The notes: generated by a model not told the origin, from the letters alone. A DNA stretch of 20,433 bases from an uncultured Acetatifactor sp. (GCA_910586435.1 CAJUGT010000068.1:1-20433), one strand, 5' to 3'. Counted from the first letter of the stretch, positions 5,568 to 14,602 are shown. A program made the numbers and translations.

Positions 5568-7943
5568 GTGAAGAGTGCGTATAAGAAATTACCCCCGGAG
5601 GTTGAGGGTTTTCTAAAGGATAAAAAAATTGACCGCCAGGATTTGCTGTATACTGCGGAGACGGATTTGGATTCGGAAGGAAGATTTGCGGATGGTTATC
5701 TGGTTTTGACCAGGAATCTGCTAGGGGTGATTCAAGCGCCGGTAACAGAAGGAAAAGTTCATTTTTTCAGAGGAAGTGATATTACAAAGGGGGGAAAAGT
5801 ACTCACGGATGTGGAGGAAGAACAGTCCTTTGAAGATTTGGATTATGGGGACAGACAGGAGTGGAAAGCGGAATTTATCCCTCTTGATGTGTTGGAACGA
5901 CTTTGGATTGAAAACTGTGTGGGATGTAATCTGTTGGTGGGAAAATGGGAGGAACAGGAACACTGTCTGTTGATGTTTACTCACTTACAGAAGCGGGTTG
6001 TGGCAAAGCTTGTCCGTGCCGTGGAGCAGATGAAGAGGGGGGAAGAACCTGACTTTGCGCAGGAAGGGGAGGAATATTGCCCTAAATGCGGCAGAATGTA
6101 TCCGGACCGGGAACGGAAAGTCTGTCCGAACTGCATGGACAAGAGGAATGTGTTATTCAGGGTGTTTGGCTATTTTAAGCCGTATAAACTGCAGTTTGTG
6201 TTTATGATGGTGGCAGTCATCTGTACCTCCCTGCTGAATCTTGTCTGGCCATATTTGAATGGTGATATTCTATATGATAAGGTTTTGGCAAAGGATACTA
6301 CATTTCTGGACTCCCTGGGATTACAGCAGGACAGTTTTGTAACGGTATTGCTGTTTCTGGTGCTTGCCATGGCAGGAACCAAACTGATTATGCTGGTATT
6401 CAGTATATTACAGGGGGTATTGACGGCGCAAATGGTGGTGGGTGTGGTGCGGGATTTGAAGAAAAGTGTATTCCGCAAAATGGGACTATTATCCATCAGC
6501 TTTTACCGCAGCAGACAGACTGGCAGCCTCATGACCAGGGTGTTAAGCGATGCGGAGCGTATTACGGGATTTTTCGTGGACGGAGCGCCGTTTATTCTGA
6601 TTCATGGTCTGACCATGCTTGCGACAATTGTGGTGATGTTTGCCATGAATCCTGTCATGGCTCTGATTATGCTGGTGATGCTGCCTGTTCTATTTGCGCT
6701 GAACCGATATTTGAGGCCCAGAATATGGGTAATGTTTGGACGCAGACACAGGGCGGAGCGTTCTTTGAACAGCCTTATCAATGATAATCTGACAGGCTCA
6801 AGAGTGGTCAAAAGTTTTGGCCAGGAAAAGAAGGAAATAGGACGTTTTTCAGGATACAGCGGACGTCTGCGGGATGCGGAAGTGGCAATTTCAAGGCAAC
6901 AGAATTATTTTCAGCTGGCCTATAACGGTGCCAGGGAGCTGGCTGTTATGGGAGTATGGGCCCTTGGTGTGTATTTTATTATGAATGCAACGGGGCAGGA
7001 GATGAATCTGGGTTCCTTGATTACCTTTGTAGGCTATGTGGGACAGCTCCAGGGTCCAATGAACTTCTTTGCCAGGGTGCCCAACTGGTGGGCGGACAGC
7101 ATGAATAGTGCTCAGCGTATTTTTGAAGTCATTGACGCGGTTCCTGAGGTGCAGGAGGCGGCTAAGCCGAAGCCTCTGAAGAACCCCAAAGGAGATATTG
7201 TACTGGATAACATTACCTTTGGTTATGAGATAAACAGACCGGTACTTAAGGATGTATCACTGCATATTCCGGCAGGCAGTATGGTAGGAATTGTGGGAAG
7301 GTCCGGCGCAGGCAAGACTACATTGGTCAATTTGATTTCCAGAATGTACGATGTGCAGGAAGGAGAAATCAGAATAGACGATATTCCCATAAAAGAACTG
7401 GCTTTTCATGATTTACGTAAAAATGTCGCAATGGTATCTCAGGAAACATTTATTTTCATGGGAACTGTTGCGGAGAATATTTCATACGCAAATCAGGACG
7501 CAAGCCTGAAAGAGATAATGAGAGCCGCCAAGCTGGCAGGGGCACATGAATTTATTATGCGTATGCCGGACGGATATGACACCAGGATTGGAGCTTCAGG
7601 AAGGGAGCTTTCGGGAGGGGAGCGTCAGAGAATTTCCATTGCCAGGGCAATTTTGGCAAACCCCAAGATTTTGATTTTGGATGAAGCCACCGCTTCTGTA
7701 GACACGGAGACAGAACGTGTGATACAGAAAGCTTTGAATTACCTGGTACAGGGTAGGACGACGATTTCCATTGCGCACAGGCTATCTACTCTGCGAGACG
7801 CAGACTATCTGGTAGTAATTGACCACGGAGAAGTGACAGAAAGAGGAACCCATGCGCAATTGCAGGCATTGAAGGGAACCTATTACAAGCTTTCGGAGTT
7901 ACAGACCAAAGCCCTGCAACTCAAAGGAGAAATGGACTTTTAG
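5568..7943 (+). CDS. ABC exporter half with N-terminal PH-like region and zinc ribbon, 791 aa
   Basis: Type IV (MsbA/BmrA-like) exporter half-transporter. Residues 1-165 form a soluble domain with a predicted strand pattern (GYLVLTRNLLGVIQ) that resembles bacterial PH-like folds. A four-Cys zinc ribbon follows (CPKC at 171/174, CPNC at 186/189). About six membrane helices cover roughly 195-480. The nucleotide-binding domain has Walker A GRSGAGKTT at 577, LSGGERQR at 681, Walker B ILILDEATASVD with D705/E706, and H-loop SIAHRLSTL. All key residues are present, so this half should hydrolyse ATP. The start is GTG 5568, four to five bases after AGGGAGGA; an earlier GTG at 5535 lacks an SD. A typical half-exporter is about 580-600 residues, the surplus being the N-terminal region. 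A DUF1854 gene and a homologous half-exporter follow, suggesting a heterodimer. Cargo unknown. Confidence 0.9.
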   Translation: MKSAYKKLPPEVEGFLKDKKIDRQDLLYTAETDLDSEGRFADGYLVLTRNLLGVIQAPVTEGKVHFFRGSDITKGGKVLTDVEEEQSFEDLDYGDRQEWKAEFIPLDVLERLWIENCVGCNLLVGKWEEQEHCLLMFTHLQKRVVAKLVRAVEQMKRGEEPDFAQEGEEYCPKCGRMYPDRERKVCPNCMDKRNVLFRVFGYFKPYKLQFVFMMVAVICTSLLNLVWPYLNGDILYDKVLAKDTTFLDSLGLQQDSFVTVLLFLVLAMAGTKLIMLVFSILQGVLTAQMVVGVVRDLKKSVFRKMGLLSISFYRSRQTGSLMTRVLSDAERITGFFVDGAPFILIHGLTMLATIVVMFAMNPVMALIMLVMLPVLFALNRYLRPRIWVMFGRRHRAERSLNSLINDNLTGSRVVKSFGQEKKEIGRFSGYSGRLRDAEVAISRQQNYFQLAYNGARELAVMGVWALGVYFIMNATGQEMNLGSLITFVGYVGQLQGPMNFFARVPNWWADSMNSAQRIFEVIDAVPEVQEAAKPKPLKNPKGDIVLDNITFGYEINRPVLKDVSLHIPAGSMVGIVGRSGAGKTTLVNLISRMYDVQEGEIRIDDIPIKELAFHDLRKNVAMVSQETFIFMGTVAENISYANQDASLKEIMRAAKLAGAHEFIMRMPDGYDTRIGASGRELSGGERQRISIARAILANPKILILDEATASVDTETERVIQKALNYLVQGRTTISIAHRLSTLRDADYLVVIDHGEVTERGTHAQLQALKGTYYKLSELQTKALQLKGEMDF

Positions 7944-8002
7944 GGAGTTGTAGCAGGGGCACGAGAGCGGAGACGGAACTGGAATAGAAAGGAGTTTTCA
8001 AT

Positions 8003-8590
8003 ATGGCCGGACATAGAGGACCTGGCGGAGCCAGGAAACCGGAACGGGAAATGGAAGATTTTCAGTTGGAACAAATGGAGCAGGAGACGGAAGAAATGCT
8101 CCGTGTAAGGTATCTGGATGATAAAAACGCAAAATTTGAGAGAACCGGGACGGGATTTTTAAGTCTTCGGATTGGGGAGGAATTTTATCCAAGGGTGCTG
8201 GTGGTACGGATGTTTCCATTCTCGGATAAGAATGAGTTTATCTCTATCCGGACAGCGGAGGAGCGTTCCAAGGAAATTGGCATTGTGGAAAAACTGGCCA
8301 ATGTGAGCAGGGAAACCGTGGAAATGTTGGAAGAGCAGCTGACCTTACGTTATTTTACTCCCATAATTCAAAAGATTAATAAAATAAAAGATGAATATGG
8401 TTTTGCGTATTGGAATGTGGTGACGGATCATGGGGAATGTAATTTTACCATTCGTATGGGAGGAAATTCAGTGATTCATCTATCGGAAACCAGAATCCTA
8501 ATCATGGATATAGATGAAAATCGATTTGAAATTCCCGATGTGAGTCAACTGACGGTTGCGGAGCGCAGGAAACTTGATTTATTCCTGTAA
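8003..8590 (+). CDS. DUF1854 family protein, 195 aa
   Basis: Soluble protein matching my recollection of DUF1854, a family usually encoded beside ABC exporters and, in proteobacteria, annotated as associated with cyanophycin metabolism. Visible features are a charged, Glu-rich N-terminus (about residues 1-35), YLDDKNAKFERTGTGFLSLR, the segment VVRMFPFSDKNEFISIR, a helical stretch VEKLANVSRETVEMLEEQL, and a C-terminal block containing AYWNVVTDHGECNFTIRMG and ILIMDIDENRFEIPD. There is no signal peptide or TM segment. The ATG at 8003 has AAAGGAG at 7987-7993. It sits between the two exporter halves (59 nt after the first, 81 nt before the second), so it is probably an accessory subunit or regulator of that transporter. 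No cyanophycin synthetase gene is visible in this window. Molecular function unknown. Confidence 0.8.
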   Translation: MAGHRGPGGARKPEREMEDFQLEQMEQETEEMLRVRYLDDKNAKFERTGTGFLSLRIGEEFYPRVLVVRMFPFSDKNEFISIRTAEERSKEIGIVEKLANVSRETVEMLEEQLTLRYFTPIIQKINKIKDEYGFAYWNVVTDHGECNFTIRMGGNSVIHLSETRILIMDIDENRFEIPDVSQLTVAERRKLDLFL

Positions 8591-8598
8591 ATTACGGA

Positions 8599-8631
8599 TT
8601 CTTCCACAGGCAGGCCGTGGCTGTGGAAGAA
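8599..8631 (+). other. Intercistronic hairpin
   Basis: A perfect 11-bp stem (TTCTTCCACAG / CTGTGGAAGAA) with an 11-nt loop. It lies between the DUF1854 gene and the second exporter half. No T-run follows, so I read it as an mRNA stability or processing element rather than a terminator. Confidence 0.55.
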
Positions 8632-8671
8632 CCAATATGGTATTTGTCATAAAGTCTGGAGGGATGAAAAA

Positions 8672-10876
8672 GTGATTCTACTATATGAGTTATCGGAGGA
8701 TAATAAGGAGCTTTGCGGATTGGGGGATGGGGAGGAAATCTATTATTGCCTTCCGCTGGACATTGACTTAAAGGGGGACTACCGTTCCAATTCCTATACG
8801 GTAATGACCAACAGGCGGCTGCTTATTCTGGAAGAGGGAAAGCTGACCAGGGAATTTCAGTTGGCGGAATGCGACAGCATTCACAGTGAACCTCAGATAG
8901 CCTGCGGCATTCTGTTTGTGGAGAAAGGTGGAGAGCAAATTCTTCTGGGCAGGTTTACCGCAAAACATTTGACCAGATATTCCTATCTGTCAAGGGGCAT
9001 GTTGATATTGAAAAGAGGGCGAACGGAGAGGGTGGTCAGTCATGAATATGAGAAATCCTGTCCCAAATGTGGGAGAGGACTGCCCAATACCAGTGAATGT
9101 CCCCGTTGCAGCGGTAAGAGTATGGGGTTCTTTAAGGATTATATGATGATGGTGAAGCCTCATACAGGAACAATGATTGTCATTTTGCTGTTAATGCTTC
9201 TGTCCACGGCGGTGGGTCTTTTGAGTCCCCAGGTACAAAGATACCTTGTGGATGACCTGCTGACAGTGGAAGGCCGAAGATACGGCGAGGCGCTGCCCTG
9301 TCTGGCTGCCATGCTGTTATTGGCTCTGGGAGCGATTGTCATCAATGTGGGGAAAAATTACATGTGCGCCCGTCTGGGGTCCTATATCAGCGCGGATTTG
9401 CGACACAAAGTATTTGACAAGATTCAGCAGTTATCCCTGTCCTATATCAATGACAGATCACCGGGTCAGCTGATGAACAGGGTGGTGAGGGATACAAGGA
9501 GAATCAAGGATTTTTGCAGCGAAGTATTCTGTAATCTGTTCACGGTGATTATTTCCTTTGTGTTTGTGCTGATTTACATGTTGTTCATGAACTGGAGACT
9601 TGCGCTGATGGCATTTGTGTTTGTTCCTATTTCCATAGGATTGTCCATTGGATTTCGGAAAATGATTCACAGAAGATTCCATATGCAGGGGAAGAAGAGC
9701 GATAAGGAGAACAGTAAGCTTCAGGATGTGATTTCCGGTATGGCAGTGGTGAAATCATATGGACAAGAGCTTCGGGAGGCGGAGCAGTTTGATGAGACTG
9801 CTGATGCCTATGCGAAAGTACAAAAGGGAAATGAAACATTCTTTGCTATCTTTTTCCCTATTCTGACTTTCCTGCTTGGATTGGGAAGTTATCTGGTGAC
9901 ATTTTTCGGAGGCCGTGCCACGCTGCTTGGGACACTGACGCCAGGTGAATTGCTGCAATTTATTACTTACGCAAGTATGCTGTATGGCTATGTGGGACAG
10001 TTGAGCAACCTGCCCAGACATTTGATGAACCTTGTGACCAGTATGGAGCGTATTTCAGATGTAATGAATCAGGAACCTTCCATTTATGACGGTGACGAAG
10101 CTGTGGATCTGGATATACAGGGGGAGATTACATTTCAACATGCTTCCTTTGGCTATAAATCCTATCAGCCGGTGTTGGAAGATATTAATCTGAAAGTGAA
10201 AAAGGGAGAAATGATTGGATTGGTGGGTGCTTCCGGAACAGGCAAGTCAACTTTGATAAACTTGATTATGCATCTGTATGAGGTGGATGACGGGGCAATA
10301 CTCATTGATGGCGTTGATATTCGGAAAATCAGATTGGAAAAGTTTCACAGTCAGATTGGCGTTGTACTTCAGGAAAATTTCCTCTTTGCGGGGACCATTT
10401 TTAATAATATTCGCTTCGCCAAGCAGGATGCGACTTATGAAGAGGTTATCCAGGCGGCTAAGATGGCAAACGCCCATGACTTTATCTGCCAGACACCGGA
10501 TGGCTATAACACCTATGTAGGAGAACATGGTTATAACCTTTCCGGAGGTGAGCGGCAGAGAATTGCCATTGCGAGAGCTATTCTCAGCAATCCCAGATTG
10601 CTCATATTAGATGAGGCGACGGCAAGTCTTGATACAGAGAGCGAGTATCTCATACAGAAGGCGCTTGAAAGGCTCACGGAAGGAAGAACTACTTTCGCTA
10701 TTGCCCACCGTTTGTCCACATTGAAGGACGCGGACAGGCTGGTGGTGATTGACGGGCATCATGTTGCGGAGATGGGAAGCCATGATGAATTGATGCAGAG
10801 AAAAGGAATCTATTATGGCTTGGTAAAGGCGCAGCTGCAAATGCAGAGTACGAAAAAAGTGCCCAAGGCAGTGTAA
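8672..10876 (+). CDS. Second ABC exporter half with N-terminal PH-like region and zinc ribbon, 734 aa
   Basis: Homologous in layout to the first half-exporter. A soluble N-terminal region of about 125 residues contains SYTVMTNRRLLILEEGK, equivalent to the strand-rich segment of the first. A zinc ribbon follows (CPKC at 130/133, CPRC at 143/146), then about six membrane helices (roughly 155-440), then a complete nucleotide-binding domain. That domain has Walker A GASGTGKST at 519, LSGGERQR at 623, Walker B LLILDEATASLD with D647, and H-loop AIAHRLSTL. The start is GTG 8672 behind GGAGGG at 8658-8663; an ATG at 8664 is out of frame. Both halves keep consensus catalytic residues, so a heterodimer with two active sites is likely, though two homodimers cannot be excluded. 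A strong terminator follows. Confidence 0.9.
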   Translation: MILLYELSEDNKELCGLGDGEEIYYCLPLDIDLKGDYRSNSYTVMTNRRLLILEEGKLTREFQLAECDSIHSEPQIACGILFVEKGGEQILLGRFTAKHLTRYSYLSRGMLILKRGRTERVVSHEYEKSCPKCGRGLPNTSECPRCSGKSMGFFKDYMMMVKPHTGTMIVILLLMLLSTAVGLLSPQVQRYLVDDLLTVEGRRYGEALPCLAAMLLLALGAIVINVGKNYMCARLGSYISADLRHKVFDKIQQLSLSYINDRSPGQLMNRVVRDTRRIKDFCSEVFCNLFTVIISFVFVLIYMLFMNWRLALMAFVFVPISIGLSIGFRKMIHRRFHMQGKKSDKENSKLQDVISGMAVVKSYGQELREAEQFDETADAYAKVQKGNETFFAIFFPILTFLLGLGSYLVTFFGGRATLLGTLTPGELLQFITYASMLYGYVGQLSNLPRHLMNLVTSMERISDVMNQEPSIYDGDEAVDLDIQGEITFQHASFGYKSYQPVLEDINLKVKKGEMIGLVGASGTGKSTLINLIMHLYEVDDGAILIDGVDIRKIRLEKFHSQIGVVLQENFLFAGTIFNNIRFAKQDATYEEVIQAAKMANAHDFICQTPDGYNTYVGEHGYNLSGGERQRIAIARAILSNPRLLILDEATASLDTESEYLIQKALERLTEGRTTFAIAHRLSTLKDADRLVVIDGHHVAEMGSHDELMQRKGIYYGLVKAQLQMQSTKKVPKAV

Positions 10877-10904
10877 GAGAACAGGAATTGACAAAAAGAA
10901 TCAG

Positions 10905-10950
10905 AAGAGAGACACGATACATAAAGGCATGACAGTATCGTGTCTTTCTT
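10905..10950 (+). terminator. Strong terminator ending the exporter operon
   Basis: A 16-bp stem (10905-10920 with 10935-10950, including one G-U pair) with a 14-nt loop. Its 3' arm ends in a T-rich stretch (GTCTTTCTTTG). It lies 28 nt after the second exporter gene. Confidence 0.85.
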
Positions 10951-11017
10951 TGCAGACAGTGGATTCTGCCGGGAGATAAATTAAAAAAAAGAGTTGAAAG
11001 AAAATAAAAAATGAGAT

Positions 11018-11045
11018 TTCAAAAGACGTTCGTATATGTTATAAT
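11018..11045 (+). promoter_or_regulatory. Probable promoter of the chemotaxis receptor gene
   Basis: TTCAAA (11018-11023), a 16-nt spacer and TATAAT (11040-11045). The -10 box is perfect, the -35 box weak. TATGGTAAAAT occurs twice downstream (11054-11064 and 11125-11135) and resembles an extended -10 element, so further starts are possible. Confidence 0.5.
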
Positions 11046-11064
11046 ATACCGGCTATGGTAAAAT

Positions 11065-11091
11065 GTTGACACAGAAGGGCATTGTGTCAAC
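11065..11091 (+). promoter_or_regulatory. Inverted repeat in the receptor leader
   Basis: Perfect 9-bp arms GTTGACACA / TGTGTCAAC with a 9-nt centre, about 20 nt after the -10 box. It could be an operator or a leader hairpin. Confidence 0.5.
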
Positions 11092-11102
11092 TTCTGATTC
11101 CA

Positions 11103-11120
11103 TGTGTGCTGAAGCACACA
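11103..11120 (+). promoter_or_regulatory. Second inverted repeat in the receptor leader
   Basis: Perfect 7-bp arms TGTGTGC / GCACACA with a TGAA loop, 12 nt after the first inverted repeat and about 27 nt before the SD. No T-run follows, so termination is unlikely. Confidence 0.4.
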
Positions 11121-11159
11121 AAATTATGGTAAAATAAAAAAAGAATGGAGGAACCGAAG

Positions 11160-12830
11160 ATGGAAACCAGTGGCGAAAAGAATAAAAAATACAAGCATAT
11201 CGGAGGAAAAATTGGCCGTGTAGTAGCCTTTATGCAGGCATTTTCAGGTGTGCTGGCACTGACAATTTGTGTGTATATGTTCAATTCGCTGATTACAAGT
11301 ATGCAGGAGGTACGGTGTACCAACGGCACAAACATGTTGGCCTACGAACTCGGCCGGATGGATGGCAGTGAGGACGTAAATCAGTTGTTGGACGGATTGA
11401 AGAGCCGTATGGGATGTGAGTTTACTATTTTTGAAGGGGATACCCGGGCTTACAGCACAGTAACACAGGATGGCCAACGAGTGGTGGGAACCAAGCTGTC
11501 TTCTGAAGTGAGTGAGATTGTGTTAAAACAGGGAAAGAGTTATGTGGGAGAGGCAACGATCTTAGGCGACAAATATTTGTGTTCCTATGTACCCACAAGG
11601 GGAACTGACGGCCAGATTAACGGTTTGATTTTTGCCGGCATATCCCGGGTTTCGGTGAATCAGGAAATCATGCATGTGATCTCTCTTGTCGCATGGGGCA
11701 GCGTTATTACCATTGTTGTATGTGTTATCATTATGGCGGCATATTTGAGAAAATGTGTCTCCGGACCACTGGATAAGATCACAAAGGCTGCCTTGCGTCT
11801 GGAAGAAGGGGATTTGGGGCTTTCCAGAGGCGAAGAAATTCGTGTGGACATTCGAGCCAATGATGAAATTGGTTTATTAAGCAGGGTCTTTGAAGATACG
11901 GCACACAGACTGGGAGCTTATATCGGGGAAATATCAGAGGTGCTGGAAGCCATGGCCAGCGGAAATCTGACACAAGGGGCCAGACAGGATTATCGGGGAG
12001 ATTTTCAGTCAATTAAATTATCGTTGGACAGTATTCAGTCAGAATTGAACAGCACCATGGGGCAAATTGTTGCCAGTGCCGAACAGGTCTTCGCCGGTTC
12101 AGCGCAGGTGTCCGGCAGTGCGCAGACGTTAGCGCAGGGGGCTACCAACCAGGCAAGTTCTGTTCAGGAAATATCAGCTACCATTGCGAATATTTCAGAG
12201 AATGCCAGGCAGACTGCTGAAAATGCTGAAGAGGCGGGCGGATATGTCAATGAGGTCAGCCGTCAGCTGGGAGAAAGCATGGAGTGCGCAAAAGAACTCA
12301 ACGAGGCTATGGAGAATATCTCCAATACATCCAAAGAAATCAGTACAATAATTGCAACCATTGAAAATATTGCGTTTCAGATTAATATCCTTTCCCTGAA
12401 TGCCGCTGTTGAGGCAGCGAGGGCAGGGGAGGCAGGCAGAGGCTTTTCTGTAGTGGCAGAAGAAGTGAGCAGTCTGGCATCGAAATCTGATGGGGCGGCA
12501 AAAGCGACAAAAGAACTGATTGAAAGTTCTATAGCCGCTGTGACCGGAGGACGCCGTGCAGTGGAGAAAGTTACAAAATCACTGGAACATACCAACCAAA
12601 TGGCAGGCAGCGTGACTGCCAAGATGGATATTGTGGTCGACGCAGTGGAGAAACAGACAACAGCCATCACCCAAGTATCCAACGGCATTGAACAAATCTC
12701 CGATGTGGTGCAGAACAATTCCGCCACCAGTGAAGAATGTGCCGCTGCCAGTGAGGAATTATCAACCCAGGCAAATCTGCTTACCAGGCTTATGAGTTCA
12801 TTTCAGCTCAAGGAAAAGAATAGTTACTGA
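11160..12830 (+). CDS. Methyl-accepting chemotaxis protein, 556 aa
   Basis: Membrane chemoreceptor that would signal to CheA/CheW. A Lys-rich cytoplasmic N-terminus precedes TM1 (about 21-43). An extracytoplasmic sensor of about 125 residues follows and looks like a single Cache-type domain (YSTVTQDGQRVVGTKLS, YVPTRGTDGQINGLIFAGI). TM2 is at about 173-196, then HAMP (GPLDKITKAALRLEEGDL) and a long coiled-coil signalling domain. Its hairpin tip near 400-425 (IAFQINILSLNAAVEAARAGEAGRGF) is almost canonical. The start ATG at 11160 lies eight bases after GGAGG (11147-11151). An earlier ATG at 11145 overlaps that SD and has no SD of its own. The 3' end overlaps the convergent regulator gene by 7 nt. 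Ligand unknown; the C-terminus lacks an obvious CheR-tethering pentapeptide. Confidence 0.95.
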   Translation: METSGEKNKKYKHIGGKIGRVVAFMQAFSGVLALTICVYMFNSLITSMQEVRCTNGTNMLAYELGRMDGSEDVNQLLDGLKSRMGCEFTIFEGDTRAYSTVTQDGQRVVGTKLSSEVSEIVLKQGKSYVGEATILGDKYLCSYVPTRGTDGQINGLIFAGISRVSVNQEIMHVISLVAWGSVITIVVCVIIMAAYLRKCVSGPLDKITKAALRLEEGDLGLSRGEEIRVDIRANDEIGLLSRVFEDTAHRLGAYIGEISEVLEAMASGNLTQGARQDYRGDFQSIKLSLDSIQSELNSTMGQIVASAEQVFAGSAQVSGSAQTLAQGATNQASSVQEISATIANISENARQTAENAEEAGGYVNEVSRQLGESMECAKELNEAMENISNTSKEISTIIATIENIAFQINILSLNAAVEAARAGEAGRGFSVVAEEVSSLASKSDGAAKATKELIESSIAAVTGGRRAVEKVTKSLEHTNQMAGSVTAKMDIVVDAVEKQTTAITQVSNGIEQISDVVQNNSATSEECAAASEELSTQANLLTRLMSSFQLKEKNSY

Positions 12831-14602
12831 CCAGCTTCAGCAGAATTATCTTCCAGGTGTTCCTTGCGATAGGCGCTGGGAGAAATGCCAAACTTGGTTT
12901 TAAAGCGTGAAAGGAAGTAGGTGGGATTTCCGTAACCCAACAGATCGGAAATCTCAGCTACTTTCATTTTAGGTTCCTGAATCAATAGTCTGGCAGCCTC
13001 TTCCATTTTCCGTTCAGTAAGGTATTCGGAGAAGTTGGAGCCGGTATTTTTCTTAAATACACGACTCAAATGACTGTCTGTCATCTGCATTTTCCGGGCG
13101 ATGGAATTGAGGTTTGCGCCTGCCAGATCCTGTTCGATATACATATAAATACTGTTCATAATCTGTTCGTTGCGGCTGCTTAAAACGTGCTGATTCTCAC
13201 ACTGGTAAGTCCTGATGCAGGAAATAAGGTATTCGCAGAAGGAATGGAAGCCGGGGTTCCCACGCAGTATGGTGATACAGGAGGATTGCACCATGGGATG
13301 TTCAAAATTATTTTCCTGAAAAAATAATTTTACTACAGAGAAGGATTCTTCTGCGAAACGGTAAACTTGCGCAAAGGAATAATGAGTGCTGTTGGATCGC
13401 TGGTACCGTGCCAGAATATCCCTGTAACGGCGCAGATAAGTATACAAATCTTCATAAGCTCTGGTTTTGAGATGATTTTGTATGGTGCTTGCCACATTGG
13501 TATCCAGCACGGAGGAGCTTGCCTCAAATAGACGTATCTGTTCAATGGAGAGACGTTTTCCGTATCCCAATATAAGGCTGTATCGCAGGTTCCTGTGAAG
13601 ATAGAGCAGTTCTTTTTCCATTTCTTCATAGGTGGCAACGGCATTACTGTAGTAGATATTAATTTCATAATCAGGAGCGGCATTAAATAGGTTCATCTTC
13701 AGAGAGTCGCTTAGGACTCTTAGATTATAATTGACATAGTTCATGTCATATTGCAGGCAATCAGAATTCCGCTGTGAAGAGAACCGATAAAGTATTTTAT
13801 TGACGGACAGGTTGTCACTGATTATCTGATCAAACAGTTTTAGTATTTCAGGGCTTACGGGGTTGATGCCCGTATTGTGGTAATCAATGATAATCCCGCT
13901 GAAATAGGGAAGGGAGCCGAAGACGGCTTCTTCTTCCGGTTCATCGGGAACCGTGATTTCCACAATACGCTCTTCCGGCGGCCGCTTTGGAAAGGTGGCA
14001 ATCAGAAGGCTGAAGATAACTGCCCAAGCGAGTATCAGTATGGTCAGGAAGATTCCCTGGCATATGGTGAGAGAATTCACAAGCAGCGGCCAGCCGGTTA
14101 AGATTGGTTCGTAATAACAATATACCATTCCATTGATTTTGGAGTTGACCACACAAAAATAAAAGCCGGGAAGTCCTGCTTCCCGATAAGTATGGATAGA
14201 AAAGTCGGATGCAGTTGTCCTGGCAATTTCTGCTACCAGTCTGTAGGAAAGTATGTTGTGTCCTTCCGTAGTCAATACCCGGTCCTCATGCAATATGGCG
14301 AGCGTTCCGCGGGAGGCAATGTCAGGAAAAACAGCGTCTTCTATAAAGAATTTCTTTAATGAGGAAGCCTCCGGAATTGCGTTTGGGTCTGATTCCGAAA
14401 GCTGAGAATCCATGGCGGAAACATATAATTTCATATTTTCGCAAATCAGTTTCTTTTGTGTGCTGCCTGCCTGCAAAATGATATAAAAGCAGGAAAGAAA
14501 AAGGGTACACAAAAGTACTGACAACAGAAGAATATAAGATTTCCATTGCCTGTTGGGGGAATCGCTGGCAGGGGTATGTGTTCGGAGAATATTCAGTGAC
14601 AT
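12824..14602 (-). CDS. Membrane-anchored AraC-family transcriptional regulator, 592 aa
   Basis: Two-TM sensor-regulator of the type common in Clostridia and Paenibacillus near carbohydrate genes. From the start at 14602 (MSLNILRTHTP), TM1 is at about 20-42 and an extracytoplasmic Cache-like domain of about 120 residues follows. TM2 (VNSLTICQGIFLTILILAW) comes next, then a cytoplasmic linker of roughly 270 residues. The C-terminal double helix-turn-helix AraC domain contains LNSIARKMQMTDSHLSRVFKK and VAEISDLLGYGNPTYFLSRFK, with the usual GISPSAYRKEH ending. An AGAAAGG SD lies about 10 nt before ATG 14602; an upstream in-frame ATG at 14677 has no clear SD and would add an atypical 25-residue extension. 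It converges on the chemoreceptor gene with a 7-nt overlap. Its targets may include the GH2 gene, but no binding site was recognised. Confidence 0.9.
   Translation of the reverse strand: MSLNILRTHTPASDSPNRQWKSYILLLSVLLCTLFLSCFYIILQAGSTQKKLICENMKLYVSAMDSQLSESDPNAIPEASSLKKFFIEDAVFPDIASRGTLAILHEDRVLTTEGHNILSYRLVAEIARTTASDFSIHTYREAGLPGFYFCVVNSKINGMVYCYYEPILTGWPLLVNSLTICQGIFLTILILAWAVIFSLLIATFPKRPPEERIVEITVPDEPEEEAVFGSLPYFSGIIIDYHNTGINPVSPEILKLFDQIISDNLSVNKILYRFSSQRNSDCLQYDMNYVNYNLRVLSDSLKMNLFNAAPDYEINIYYSNAVATYEEMEKELLYLHRNLRYSLILGYGKRLSIEQIRLFEASSSVLDTNVASTIQNHLKTRAYEDLYTYLRRYRDILARYQRSNSTHYSFAQVYRFAEESFSVVKLFFQENNFEHPMVQSSCITILRGNPGFHSFCEYLISCIRTYQCENQHVLSSRNEQIMNSIYMYIEQDLAGANLNSIARKMQMTDSHLSRVFKKNTGSNFSEYLTERKMEEAARLLIQEPKMKVAEISDLLGYGNPTYFLSRFKTKFGISPSAYRKEHLEDNSAEAGQ

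Noticed and set aside
8599..8631. Terminator between the DUF1854 gene and second exporter half
   Set aside because: The stem is strong but not followed by a T-run; the gap is short and the genes belong together.
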